Shown here piece after piece: positions 22,570 through 34,546 of a stretch of DNA of 64,000 nt. The notes under the pieces were generated by a model that was not told the DNA's origin, did no database searches, and was given only the letters and a program-made list of their open reading frames with translations. A program made the translations under genes and the position numbers. Position 1 is the stretch's first letter, and each line of letters begins with the position of its first letter. The DNA is from Apiotrichum sp. Y4204 (lineage: Eukaryota > Basidiomycota > Tremellomycetes > Trichosporonales > Trichosporonaceae), in NCBI GenBank assembly GCA_025531455.1, contig JAMYHL010000001.1, positions 868,001 through 932,000 of the forward strand, read 5' to 3'.

Positions 22570-23927
22570 TGTGCTTTGGACTAGTTGCTGGTTGGTGATG
22601 TCTAGAGGTGGAGTGAGGAGACGAGCTGAGGCATTAAATCGATGACGAGGTGGCTGTGTCCCGCGGGGTGTCCACCGGAGCGCTGGGCTCTTGGGGGGTT
22701 TTGAGGCTAAGATCCATAATCGATGGGTGCCCCAGCAGCTCGCCCTCAGCATCGACTTGCTCTTGCTCGCCACCACATGCATGTCGCTCAACAACCGGTA
22801 ATGGAACGATGAACCGTACTCCTCGGAGGTGCCGCTGCAAAGCCGAGTAGAGATTATTTCCTCTACCAACTGCTCGCGTTGTTAGGTTGGTCGCGTGTGG
22901 GGGGAGGTGACATTGGCAAGAAGGGGACCTGAAACGCGTCCGCTGCCCTCATGCACTTCCCCTTCCGAGACACGTTTCCCCCACGACTCTTCCCGCGTTG
23001 ACGACTCACTTCCACTCTCGAGGGTGACCACGCAAAACCCCTAGACGTCTTCAGGATGTGCACACTGCGCGGACTGGACGCACGCGACGCACACAGCGAA
23101 AAAAAACACAACCTTGATGTTCCCGTGGCGCAGTGTACTAAGGTACCGCCGGTACCGCCTACAGTCGTTTGTACCAATCGCACGCGGCGTTGTGGCGGAG
23201 GCGTGATCTGACCCGCTCGTTGTGATGGATGCAAAAGTTTCAGATTTATTGCACAGTGCGATACCGGGCGATACGACCTGGGCCTTGAATTGCGCACACT
23301 TTCCGCACAGCCCCTTGCTATCTCTCCGCTGCCTCCATCCATCTGGCCAGTTACAACTCACTGGCATCTGCTGGAATGCGTGAGACTGGTTTTCCGGGTA
23401 CGCCCCGCCAGGGCCCAAACGCAAGGAGCCGCTTGGCGCTGTGCCCCGCCTTTCCTCGCCTCAATCCGCGAGCCTCGGAGTGTTTTATCAAGGCACACCC
23501 GGCAAAGCTGGTTGGCGCGGGTCCCCAAGGCTGGAACGTTCGGAAGGCTGGAACGTTGGAACCTGTAACGGACTGGAGTGCAGCCAGTTCCTGTCGCGTC
23601 CGCGGCTGTCCCTGGCGCGCTGAGCTCCCAAGCCGAGTGAGTCCTGGCGGCTTGGGCACTGCGGCACCGCTGAAAGATGGAGCGTGGCGATGAAAGGCCA
23701 TTCTTCACCGTGAGCATCTGGAGCTCACATTGGGTCCAGGTGCGTCCTTGAAAGGGAACATGGAAACAATAGGGCAAGAGTGGGGATGAGGACATATATC
23801 AAGACAAGTCTTAACGGCTCAACTTCATCATCCCCAGAAGAGACAACTCTCCGTCCTCTCAGCGGCGACCAGCTGTAGTATCCAACGACTCCCTCTACCA
23901 CTCTCTCCTCCAACGCACTTTGCAATC
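22570..23927. other. intergenic region between divergent genes
   Basis: Upstream DNA of the cupin gene (left) and the SUR7/PalI-type gene (right). The element GGCTGGAACGTT occurs twice within 20 bp near 23530-23552. No gene recognised. Confidence 0.55.
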
Positions 23928-24643
23928 ATGGGTGTCTCCGCACACATTGGTACTACGCTCCTCTTCATCGCCACCGCTCTCCTTCTGGTGGTGTGTCGTG
24001 AGTACCAGGTGATCCAAAGCCGTGCTAACAAATCCCAGTCTCCTCGCCCATCATCAAGCCTCTCGGCTTCCTTACCATTGAGGGCACCAACCATGGCGTC
24101 CCCTTCGCATGGCACTTTGGCGCCTTTGGAGCCTGTACAAAGCCGAACCCGGGCGAGTGGGACTGCACGTCCGCGACGCTGGGCTACAACATCGCCGATA
24201 TCCTCACGACGCAGCTCCGCATGACCAAGGAGCACAACGTCGACTTGGCCATGTCGAGTCTTACCAAGGCGATGGTGCTGCACCCAATTGCCTGCGCCTT
24301 TTCCGGTCTCGCATTCATCATCTCGGCCTGCTCCAACAAGTTTGGTTTCCTCTGGGCCTCGCTCTCCGCCACGCTTGCGTTCATCCTCACGGTTATTGCC
24401 GTCGTTGTCGACTTTCTCGTCTTCCAGGTCGTCCGCAAGCGCATCACCGAGAACTACACCGGCCTCAGCCTCACCGGTGCATGGGCCGCCAGCGCGTGGC
24501 TCGTTGTCGCCGCCATGATCGTTCTCCTTATCGGCCAGTTCTTCACCTTCTTCCAGTGTTGCTGCGGCCGCTCCCGTGCCCAGAAGCGCGAGACTGAGAA
24601 CTACCACAAGAACATGGCCTACGGCAAGCCCGGATACGCGTAA
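23928..24643 (+). CDS. SUR7/PalI-type four-helix membrane protein
   Basis: Two exons, 23928..23997 and 24039..24643, with a 41-bp intron, give 224 residues. Helix 1 is HIGTTLLFIATALLLVVCLSS. The first extracellular loop carries FGAFGACTKP and a second Cys 12 residues on (EWDCT), the claudin-like W/G...C...C arrangement of the SUR7/PalI superfamily. Three more hydrophobic helices follow (residues about 112-135, 138-161 and 179-202), then a short basic tail beginning with a Cys cluster (FFQCCCGRSR) suited to palmitoylation. Members sit in plasma-membrane eisosomes (Sur7) or sense alkaline pH (PalI/Rim9). Which role applies here cannot be told from sequence. Confidence 0.82.
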
Positions 24644-26969
24644 TGAGTGTCCGCAGGAAGAAAGTTCAAGTACAACCCCATAGACAAATTGTAGCCATGT
24701 ATCAGTCTCTCACTACACATCACTGTTGCCTTAGGAGCTGGCCGGATGACTAGCGTGCGGTGAAGCTCACCGTTCCACCCCGGCTGGCACCTGCTCCAGC
24801 AGGACCCGCAACCAGGACGTGTCCGATCAGGACCGACCTGTTTAAGATGGTCTGCTGATCACACACGCTACGGTGTATCTCGCCTGTACAGTACAGTACG
24901 GAGTCGAGCTTGCAAAGCCGCAAGAGGTTCCACATTTTTGGGTGCTGTCAATGTCTCCGCATCGCGTTGTCCGTCACGGTCTTGTGCTCTGTCTGCGCAC
25001 GATCTCGGTTCGGCGTCAGTGGTGGTCAGTAGGGCCAAGTAGGGTCTCCAGTGAGTATGGCACGGTTAGTTACACGCAGGTGGGTCGTAGGTGGATCGAG
25101 GAACGTTAAATTGGATTGACGCTTACCTGCCGAGTGCCACGGATCTGTAGATCTGTAGCGCCTTTCGCTCATGCAGTCAGTCAGCTCTACGTATTCTTGA
25201 TCAACCACCAAGATCGTGATGGAGGACCTCACCCGGTGCTCCATACTAGTTGCTCCGTAGAGTGTGCAGTGTGCAATCCAGAACAAAGTGCATCGGTATC
25301 CTGTAATACCACACCCGCCGGGATATAAACTACGACTGTACGACTAATTGCCCCCGACTACCTACAGTACTTCTTCGCACCGCCACCACCCTTTGCGCCG
25401 GCGGCGGAACCGCCCGTCTTGCCTTGGGCTTGAGCGGCTTGAGTTTGCGCGACGACCACGTTATGCGACACCGCAGCGGCCTGTGCGCCCGCCGACGTCC
25501 GAATTGGTCATGGCGGCGCACTTGGCCGCAGGCTGAGAGCGAGAGGAGGCAGGGCGGGTAGGGGGCCAGGGGGGGGGGGGGGGGACGCGACGCGACTGGC
25601 CAATCTCCTCGTCTGATCCTCTTCAGGGGCTGGGATTTGCAGGATTTGCAGGATTTGCAGGATTTGCAGGATTTGCAGGGGTTAGTATTGTTGTTTGTGA
25701 TTTTCGAATCGGCAGGCAAGGATTCGATCTGCACTGTACTGTGAGTGCCAGATAGGTACTGTATATGGCATGCAAATATCGGTAAATACCTGCAGACTCG
25801 GCGCATGTGCAGCAGCGCGCGCCAGTATCGACAGATTTCGGCGCTGATGGCCGATGCGCATGGAGCAGTATATTCTTGCCTAGTGTTGCAACCGTAGAGT
25901 GGGGGCCGGAGAGGGCGATCCAAGCGCCCGCCGCTCACTATGCGATGTGGTGGAAGGTGTAGAGCTTGGAGGCGATGGCCTAGCGGGGGTTAAAGCCGAC
26001 AGACACAGACTGTAGAGTGATGGCGAGCACGTGTGGTGTTGCGAGCAATACATCAAGAAGGAGGTCGGTAGCAACGAACAGGGGATGCTTGATTTCTGAG
26101 GAACAAGTAATCCCGTTCTCGCATTGCTGGTGTAGAGAATGAGCTGCAAGAGAGGTACTCGCGCACAAAGAGACCATCAGACTTCGATCGCCGATACAAA
26201 GGACGTCCTCGGTGGTTGCTGGCGGGGCTGGCGCGGCTGCCGGCGGCAATGGCACCACCATTCAGGACACGCAGGACACGCACAATATGCAGGATACGCG
26301 CAGGATCCAGCCAGGCCAGCCCACCATGCATACATGTGGAATGCCAAATGCACGCCATGCGCCATGCGCCATGCACTCATGCACTCTTACAAGCTACATA
26401 GCAGGCGGCGGTGTACGGCGATAGTCGCTGCTCGCTGCGTGCGTCGCTAGCTGTCTAGACCACGGCCGACCAATTCCGGGCTCAAAAAAAATTAGCAGAA
26501 AAGAAAAAAATGTTCGAAATCAATTTTGTATCTGCCAGCAATACACAATCATTAGCAACAATAAACAATCAGATAGGAAACTGTTATTACGTGCCTGATG
26601 AGCTGTAGTAAGCTGATGTGAAGAAATGCACACACCAAATCCGCCCTTTCGGGCTCTTCGCCCTGGGCAGTTCCGCCTTTGTCGTCATCGCAGCCAGGCC
26701 AGGCAGGCAGGGCGGCAGAGCAGCACCCGCAGAGCACCAGCAGAGCACCACCCGTGATTTCTGCCGACCAACCACCATCTCCCACTCCTGCTACCAGCTA
26801 CCAGCTCCTCCCACCTCGCGCTCTCGCTGTACACATCTTGATCTCACCTGTATCCATCCTCCTCCTCATCATCCATCTACACCCGGTCGTCACCACTTCT
26901 CACGTCGTCCACCCTCCCGCTTTCACCTCCCTTCCCCCCCTCTCCTCCCCCACTCCAGTCTCGCCCACG
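24644..26969. other. intergenic region upstream of IDH1
   Basis: About 2.3 kb. It holds a 16-base G run (25569-25584), a five-copy 9-bp tandem repeat (25633-25677), a possible unassigned coding fragment on the minus strand near 25339-25540 (see findings), and the pyrimidine-rich IDH1 leader from about 26800. Confidence 0.55.
25633..25677. repeat. 9-bp tandem repeat, five perfect copies
   Basis: GGATTTGCA is repeated five times without a mismatch. The reverse strand reads TGCAAATCC, which contains an octamer-like ATTTGCA/TGCAAAT core. Confidence 0.9.
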
Positions 26970-28384
26970 ATGCTCACCGCCTCCCTTCGCGCCTCCACCT
27001 CCGCCCTCCGCACCGCGTCCCGCCAGGTAGGTTGTTTTTCATTTTTTACTCCCCCTCCGTCCAGTGACGTTGCGAGATGCGATGTGACCACTGCCGCCCG
27101 CTGCCGCCGTCATTATCGCAACTGCCGTACTCATGCTCACCCCAGCGCGTGCCCGTCGCCCGCACCCTCGCGACCCTCACCGAGGAGCAGCGTGTAAGTA
27201 CCGGAAACGACCACGGACCATCGCCCGTCACTGACGCACCAGCTTCCCTCCAAGTTTGGCGGTTAGTATCCACGATCCATGATCCGCATCACGATAAACA
27301 TTTTAACCCCCACCATCCCTCACCCTCTCTTTACGCTTCCCGCCTCCTCCCCCCTTTCCCTCACTAACGCCCAGGCAAGTACACTGTCACTCTTGTTCCC
27401 GGTGACGGTATCGGCCCCGAGGTCGCCGAGTCGGTCAAGGAGGTCTTTGACGCGCTCAAGGTCCCCGTCGAGTGGGAGCAGTACAATGTCACCGGCGAGA
27501 ACCCCAACGATGGTCTCTTCCAGGAGGCCATGGAGAGCCTGACCCGCAACAAGGTTGGTCTCAAGGGTATCCTCTACACCCCGATGGCGCAGAGCGGCCA
27601 CAACTCGTGGAACGTCGCCATGCGTCAGACCCTCGACATCTACGCCTCGGTCGTCGTGTGCAAGTCGCTCCCCGGCCTCCCGACCCGCCACCAGGACGTT
27701 GACTTTACCATCATCCGTGAGAACACCGAGGGCGAGTACTCTGGTCTCGAGCACCAGTCGTACCCCGGCGTTGTCGAGTCGCTCAAGGTCACCACCCGCG
27801 CCAAGGCCGAGCGCATCGCCCGCTTCGCCTTCAACTTTGCCATCCAGAACAACCGCAAGAAGGTCACCTGTGTCCACAAGGCCAACATCATGAAGCTCGG
27901 TGACGGTCTCTTCCTCAACACTTGCAAGCGCGTCGCCGAGGAGGAGTACGGCCACACCGGCATCAAGTTTGACACTATGATTGTCGACAACGCGTCGATG
28001 CAGCTCGTCTCCAAGCCCCAGCAGTTTGACGTCGTCGTCCTCCCTAACCTGTACGGAAACATCATCTCGAACATTGGTGCCGGTCTTGTTGGTGGTCCCG
28101 GTGTTGTTCCCGGCTGCAACTTTGGCCGCGAGTACGCCCTCTTCGAGCCCGGATGCCGTCACATCGGCAAGGACATTATGGGCAAGAACAGGGCCAACCC
28201 CACCGCTCTCCTCCTCTCCTCGACCATGCTCCTCCGCCACCTCGGCCTCGAGGAGCAGGCCAACATTATCGCCTCGTCCGTCTACGACGTCATCGCGTCC
28301 GGCAGCCACCGCACCGCGGACGTCGGCGGCTCCACCACCACCACCGAGTTTACAAAGGCCGTCCTCGACAAGGCCACCGCCTAA
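26970..28384 (+). CDS. IDH1: isocitrate dehydrogenase [NAD] subunit 1, mitochondrial
   Basis: Four exons, 26970..27026, 27146..27193, 27243..27261 (19 bp) and 27375..28384, give 377 residues. The Arg/Ser/Ala-rich N-terminus (MLTASLRASTSALRTASRQ...) is a mitochondrial targeting peptide. The mature part starts the beta-decarboxylating dehydrogenase domain at KYTVTLVPGDGIGPE. The IIRENTEGEYSGLEH substrate-binding loop and the NLYGNIISNIGAGLVGG motif are intact. ILYTPMAQSGHNSWN, which lacks the full arginine-serine catalytic set of the IDH2 subunit, marks this as the regulatory Idh1 type. With Idh2 it forms the allosteric enzyme that converts isocitrate to 2-oxoglutarate in the TCA cycle. Downstream, a small convergent gene ends 276 bp away. 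Confidence 0.95.
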
Positions 28385-28659
28385 GTACCCGAGATTAAAC
28401 CTAGGTTAAAATCGGATGTACAGCTGTAGCATGCATCTGTGAATTAGAGCGGGAGCGGAGAAGGTGATGGAGGTAATGGCGTGACTCGTGTGAGATGGAG
28501 ATATGCGGCGAGTAGTGGCCCGCAACAGCTCTGATATTATTCGGTATCCGGTACATTGCCAGAAGTACAACAAGAGATGTGGACAGTGATTGGGAGGGAT
28601 GTCGGGGAATCGGGTGTCGGCGAGGGGTGATTGCCGTGTCCGTGTCGCGATATGTCGGA

Positions 28660-28938
28660 TCAAGCCTTGGCCTTCTGCCCCGTCAGCTCCAGTCCCAGCC
28701 AGCTCAAGCCCCAATTGCAGTCCATCTCTCCTCCAGTTTTCCAACCACTCACCTTGTCGGCCTTGGCGCGCAGAGTCTTGCGTCGCTTCTTCCCCGCCGC
28801 CCCCTGAGCCGCCGGCGCAGCAGCCTCGACCTTGTCGACCTTGTCCTCCTTCACGGGCACAGCGGCGGCCTTGGCCATCTTGCTCACCGCCTTTTGTTTC
28901 TGCGACGGGCGCTTGAAGAGCTTGGCGGAGCGGCCCAT
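28660..28938 (-). CDS. small basic protein, unknown function
   Basis: Two exons, 28938..28753 and 28674..28660, with a 78-bp intron, give 66 residues. The chain starts MGRSAKLFKRPSQKQKA, has an Ala/Val/Asp/Lys middle (residues 22-48) and ends with a Lys/Arg stretch, KKRRKTLRAKADKKAKA. This is very basic at both ends, as in small nucleolar, ribosome-associated or nucleic-acid-binding proteins. No known domain is visible. The last exon adds only KAKA, so the splice decides the tail. It is divergent from the FYVE gene with a shared promoter space of 318 bp (28939-29256). Confidence 0.65.
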   Translation of the reverse strand: MGRSAKLFKRPSQKQKAVSKMAKAAAVPVKEDKVDKVEAAAPAAQGAAGKKRRKTLRAKADKVSGWKTGGEMDCNWGLSWLGLELTGQKAKA

Positions 28939-29256
28939 TGGGACTGTGTGCTGAGAGGTGGAGACCAAAGGTCGAAAGATGAAAGTCGTTGCAGTGATGG
29001 GCTCCCGGGTTTAATCCTCCACAGTTGAGGGAGAGAGTTGGAACTGCCAGGGGGGAGGTCTGATTAGCGGAACCAAAAAAAGTCCATTATCCCGTGCCTG
29101 GGCCCAGTAAGCCCGAATTAACGTCATCGCCACATTCCACGCAATCCACATCCACAAGCCATTGCCAAGCGTCAGTCCATCCTCTTGGTCGCTTGTGTCC
29201 TGCTGTCCATCGTCGCCATCACCACCAGCATCACATCTACCCACATCCCGAGCACA

Positions 29257-31903
29257 ATGTCCACGGGCGCCGCCCCCGCCCCTCCCGCGAACAGGCGCGC
29301 CTTTGGCCCCGCCGCTGGCCCGAGCACACCGACACCGAACAGTACACCCGGTGCACCGCCGCCCGCGAACACTTCGCGGCTCAACGCCTCCACGTCCACT
29401 TTGAACCGCAGCACAAACACGCTCAACACCTCCACGTCCACCCTCAACAGGAGCACGACAGCCCTGCGGGGGAGTACCTCTTCCACTACACAGACACAGA
29501 CGCACCTCGCCCCGCCCCTCTCCTCCTCCCCGTCCTCGACATCAACAGCAAGCCCCACACCACCCATAACCGCGATTGTTCCCGGCCGCGCCCGTTCCCA
29601 GTCCTCCGCGAGCGGCGGCGCCGCCGCCGCCGCCGAGCGCGCGTCGCAGTGGCTTGCGGCCCTCGCACCGCGAGGAGAGGGCCGTACCCGCGAATTCATC
29701 ACCTCGAGCCTGTCGGGAGTGGCAACAGTCGCGACCACCGTCGGCGCCGAGGTCAACGGCCTGATCAAGGCTGGGGCCGGGAGCAGGCCGGGATCATTCG
29801 TCGGCTCGCCCCCCGAGGTCCGCGCCCGGGCCGGAAGCCGCGCACGGAGAGACTCGGCCTTCACCCTCCCCCCCTCGCCTACCCGTGCGGCGACCTCACC
29901 AGGCCCGGTTGCGCCGCCGCCGCCCACCGGTGGCGTAACCGGCCCCGCGCGGATCCCCCGCCCGGCTAACATGTCCCGACTGGGACACCAGTCGAGTCCC
30001 AGCATCGGTACAATTGGCGTGTCGCCCGGCGCTGCGGGAGCGACTGGAGCTAGTGGAACTACTGGAGCTGGAGCTGGAGCGTCGGGGAGTCCAGCCACGT
30101 CGCCGACGCAGCCGAGTTTCGGGCGGGCGACGCTCCCTGTTCCTCCCAAACCGCCGTCCCCTTCCCCCCGACACACACGGCACGGCTCGCACAGCAGCCT
30201 GCACTCGGTCGGGGTATCGAGCAGCGGTGTGTCCCCCACGCCGGAGGTCGCGCGCGTGCGCGGCGCGGGCATGCCGTACAAGATCGGGTTCCAGCCGAGT
30301 GGGGTCCGGCACGACCGGAGCGCCGAGTTTGTCGCTGGCCGCCGGGCGCATGCAGCGGAAAGGGAGAAGGAGGAGGGCCGCCTCGGACGGCGGTGGGCAA
30401 AACTCGTGGATCTGCACTTCAACCCCGCGACGCAGGTGCGCCCCTCGCAGGCCGTGCCGCCCCGCAAGGGCGTCCTTCCCGGCGGACTCGATCTCGATGC
30501 GCTCAACCCCAAGGAGGTGTGGAAGGGGCTCAAGATGGCTGCGGGGCCGAATCCCGAGGAGGCCCGGAAACGAGGTGAGCTTGATGGGGTAGGGCTGGGG
30601 CAGGCTATAGTAGGGAGGCCAGGTTCCGTCTGAGCCCAGACCTGGGCAAGCTCATCCCACCTAGTTTCACTTTCATTGCTCATTGCATTCACCCACTGAC
30701 ACTCAGCGGCGGAGCAGACGATCGTAAAATGGGAAGCGGACAGCGACGTGCGCAAGTGCCGGATCTGTGGGGTGGGCTTCACGCTCTCGACACGCAAGCA
30801 CCATTGCCGGCTGTGTGGGCGGATCGTGTGCTCGCTCCCGCCGACGCCGCCGGCCCTTCTCGCCGTCCAGCTACAAGTGTTCGGTCCAGGAGAGGGGGAG
30901 GACAACAATGGCACGGGTCTGCCAGTTGGCACGCGGCGAGAAAAGTGCAGCATACTCCTCGTCGCAGACCACCGCACCGGCAGGGGACAGGAGGTGGACG
31001 AGGGCTTTGTTGGGTGGATGAGCCTCGACGACAGCGGCACATCGGACCCGGCGAGTGCCTTCCGCCCCAAGCGCGGCGAGCGCGGCGGGGCCGAATCCGG
31101 CCCGCCCTCCGCCCGCCGCGACTCGCCAGTCCACACCCGCCGCTCGTCGGCTTCCTCGGTTGCGAGCTCCCTCCCGCTCCCGCAGCAGCCCCAGGAAGTG
31201 CAGGTCAAGGGTGTGCGCGTGTGCCGCGAGTGCTGGGCGACCGTCTCGCGCAAGCAGATCATGGCCGAGCGCGCTCGCGTCACCCCCTTTCAGCGCCTCT
31301 ACGACGCCCTCCGCACGCTACAGACCGAGATCGAGTCGGCCCTTCCCGACTTTGCAGCCGAGCTCGCCGCTGTTAAAGCCCAACTCGCGGAATCCGCCGA
31401 AGTGGACATGGACCTCGGCGACCTCGTCGCCTCGCACAAGCAGCTCCTCGCCCTCCTGGGGAGCTACGACGCGATCGCGAAGCGCATCGCCGCGCTGCCC
31501 GCCTCGGGGGCTCAGGCGGGCGTGCAGGGCGTGCTGGCGCGCGCGGCGGCAACCTTCCTCGCGCGCGCAATGGTCCAGGTCCACGAGGTGCCCCGCCTCG
31601 AACGCGCCGTTGCGGCCGCCAAGGCCCAGCACATGGTTGTAGTCGAGACTGCCCTCGACGACGTCCTGAGGGCAGAGGGCGTGGCCCGCGCCGACGACGT
31701 CGCCCGCGCCCTCCAGCCCCTCCTGGAACAGCAGGCACAGCTCGAGTATGTGGATCCCTTGGTGCTTGCTGACTCTTTTTTCCAGGTCGTTTATTGCCGA
31801 AGCGAATGCGCAGCGCAAGTACGATGATGCGCGGAGTCTGGCGGCCGCGCTTGCTGAGATCGAGGCGGAGATTGGGCGGCTCACGGCGAGTGCTCTCGAG
31901 TGA
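29257..31903 (+). CDS. FYVE zinc-finger protein, Pep7/Vac1 (rabenosyn)-like
   Basis: Three exons, 29257..30574, 30707..31745 and 31786..31903, give 824 residues. Residues 1-400 are Pro/Ser/Thr/Ala-rich and probably disordered, with NTSTSTLNRST-like repeats at about 40-75. The FYVE domain begins at Cys457: KCRICG, then the RKHHCRLCG signature (469-477) that binds phosphatidylinositol 3-phosphate. Likely zinc ligands are Cys457, 460, 473, 476, 481 and 520, and the distant pair Cys612/615 (VCRECW), so the finger holds an insert of roughly 90 residues. The rest is helical (about 630-824), as in the Rab- and SNARE-binding half of Vac1/rabenosyn. The protein would tether vesicles at endosomes. The ATG used is the first in frame. 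Confidence 0.85.
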
Positions 31904-32340
31904 ACGCCGTTATCGCTCCCTCTGCCTTGTTCACACCGGTACCGAGCCTTCCATTCACTTTCACGTCCCATAGATCCGATACATGTATGTCCCACCGCCC
32001 ACGGTCTCATCCCGTCATCTTTTTACCCTCCTGCCCACAGTTCCCTCTTCTCTCCCCAGCACCGTCACACCGGTTGTATTGGCTATGCATTCATGACAAG
32101 GAACCCAGGACCCGGGGTGATACAATACAGAGGAGACGGCGCGCGGCCAGTGGACAAATGACACGTGATGCGGGGTCCAATCTAACAGTGACAGGATGAT
32201 TTGCGGCGGGGCGGGCGGAGTACAGCCCGCGATATGCGAATGCGTGCGGTCGGGACGGAAGGGGAATGGCAGGGGGATGGGGATGGGGTGGAGTCACCGG
32301 CGGTGGGAATGGAGGACGGGGATTGCCACTGTTCGCAGCC
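31904..32340. other. intergenic region between convergent genes
   Basis: 3' flanks of the FYVE gene and of the Ser/Pro-rich protein gene. Nothing recognised. Confidence 0.6.
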
Positions 32341-34546
32341 CTAGTACACTGGGCCCTCGTGGGGTGAGTAGTACGGCGAGAACGAGTAGGGCGAGTATGG
32401 GGACATGGACGCGTGCGACTGGAGCGTGAGCGTCTGCAGGGCGGGCAGCTTCTCGCGCTTGCTGTTCGCCAGTGCGTTGGCCTGCGCGCGCGCTTGCGCC
32501 TGAGCGTGTACTTGCGCATGCACCTGTGAGCGCGGCCACTTGTAGGTGATGGGCTCGACGGGCGACACATGGGTCGACTGTGGCGGCGCAAAGCCAAACG
32601 TAATGACCTCTTCCGGCGAGCTGACCGGCGTGACTGGGTCGGTGGACGGCCAGCTCGAGACGCCCGCGACAGGGCCCGCGGTCCGGGGCGCCAGCGTATG
32701 GTCGTAACTCTCGGATCGCTCCCACAGCCCGCCAATGGGCGATATGGGCTCGTACTCGATGCTTGGCGTTGGTTCCAGCTCGCGCAGTGCTTCGCGCTCG
32801 GGAAGCATCGGATCGGCCTCGGGTATCGGTGCTGACACTGGGCGGTAACGTCTCGTGTCGTCGACGGCGAGCGACGTCGGGCGAAGCGTCTGGGTGTAGG
32901 CAGCATACCCCGAGCGATTGCCACTCCGCCACGACTCGCGCCTCTCGTCTGTCCCGTCAAGGCCGTAGTAATCGCCAATTTCGTCAATCCACTGGGACGG
33001 GTCGTGTGGCGGGGGGACAGAATCGTAACGGCCAAAGTGGTGCTGCGGGTGATGCGATACCGGAGAATCACCGGCCCACGGCGACCAAGGCACAGATCCG
33101 TGTGGACTGCGTTCTGCGGCGTAGGGCGAGATAGGGCTGTACAGCTGCTGCGTGCCAGGGTGCGCCTTGGGGGCGTTTGTATACGACTGAGGCGCAGTCA
33201 TGTCGAGCCTCGCCAAGTGGCCATATTTGCCTGCAATTGTGAGTAACGTTCTGAATGCAGCCATGTAACCGCAATGTGTGTGTGGAGCGCGTGGAGCACA
33301 GGGCACACAATGCACACAAGCAGCTTGGCACTTGTTGCACTCACTACTACTATTTCCATACGTTGGAGACACCTTGACAGGCTGCGACATGACGCCCCGA
33401 GCAAGGATACCGTTGCGTGGGATCTGAATTGCGTCAACATCAGGATATCAGGGTTTGGCGACAGTCACCCCTCGACACCGCAAAGCTGTGGCGCGGGCAG
33501 TCGCACACCAGTGCAAAATCCAAAACATACTGATAGCCGCGCTGGACGCTCCATCGCCGCCTGCAGTGCATCGAACTGGGCACCGACTGAGCGACGCGTG
33601 CGTGAGTCGGCGACTTCTGGTGGCGGGCTGATGGGCGGGGGTGCCGGCAGACGCTTATTCTTGACCCTCCCACGCATCAGGAGAGTCTTGACATTGAGCA
33701 GTTCGTAGTCATCGTCACCTGAGAAAACGCGTGTCAGAGATAGCTGGTCCTGGGCATTCTAGATTCTGAAATTTCCCTTTCCGGCATTCCAGGACGGGGA
33801 GCTGAAGCCTCCAAGTCCGAGGCGCGGGATGCTGACGGAGACTTGGAAAAACACCCCAGCAACGTCAAGGAACGCGCGCGAGGGACGTTATAAGGGACTG
33901 CGGGGCTGATGGTTTTGGTTTGCGAGTGACACAGGCACTGTTGCGACCATGACACCACCAACACCACAGAGGAAACCGCCAAGGGGGGCGAGGGGATGCA
34001 CTTACCGATATCGATTTCCCTAGGGGAAGTAGGCGTCATGGCCTTGTTGGAGCGCCCGCTGCGGTCACCTGCTAGGGCACCAAATGCATGAGCGGGCGAA
34101 ACGGCCAACGACGTTGGCGAGAAGCCATCAGGTGAGCGGCGTGTGTATGGCGACGGACGGTTCGAGGATGCAGAGTAGCGCTTGGTGGAAAGAAGCGGGC
34201 CGGGCTTAGCCACCGAGTCTTGACGCCTCAGTGTGCCAGGTGGTGCGAGAGCGGACGGGTTGGTTATTATTGTGGGGAATGGCTGTGACCGTCGTCGAGG
34301 CGAGTGGCCCGGAATGGACGCCGGCGAGCACTGGCGAGGGGAAGGGGCGGGGACGTCATAGTAATCCCTTCGCCAGTCTTCCTCGCTCAGCACGTCACCG
34401 CCTGCACGTGAACGAGCAAAGTACTCCTCGCCGCGGGATGCAAACTCGGTGGTGAACGGGCGCACAGAGGTGAGGAAGGCAGCAATGTGCTTGCTGGGCT
34501 CGGCCACCGAGGCGGGAATCGCCCGGATCGGGGGATTGCTGCCCAT
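32341..34546 (-). CDS. large Ser/Pro-rich, probably disordered protein, unknown function
   Basis: Four exons, 34546..34006, 33718..33531, 33423..33345 and 33230..32341, give 565 residues. Introns of 287, 107 and 114 bp are longer than most here, but all four junctions keep phase. The N-terminal 60 residues look ordered (PSKHIAAFLTSVRPFTTEFASRGEEYFARS). The rest is rich in Ser, Pro, Tyr and Arg, with many SP and TP dipeptides that could be proline-directed phosphorylation sites. It includes EIDIGDDDYELLNVKTLLMRGR (about 176-197), a DYYGLDG stretch, and an Ala/Gln/His run (QVHAQAQARAQANALA) near residue 515. The C-terminus is Tyr/Ser/Pro-rich. No domain is recognised. Regulatory or scaffold roles are possible but not shown. 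Confidence 0.7.

Noticed and set aside
25330..25938. 202-residue minus-strand open frame containing repeated KSC units
   Set aside because: The repeated residues only translate the 9-bp tandem repeat, and the rest has no domain or codon bias.
27320..28309. 329-residue minus-strand open frame opposite IDH1
   Set aside because: Antisense to the fully recognisable IDH1 coding exon; a GC-rich shadow.
29172..31283. 703-residue minus-strand open frame
   Set aside because: Antisense shadow of the GC-rich FYVE gene, with no recognisable domain and biased composition.
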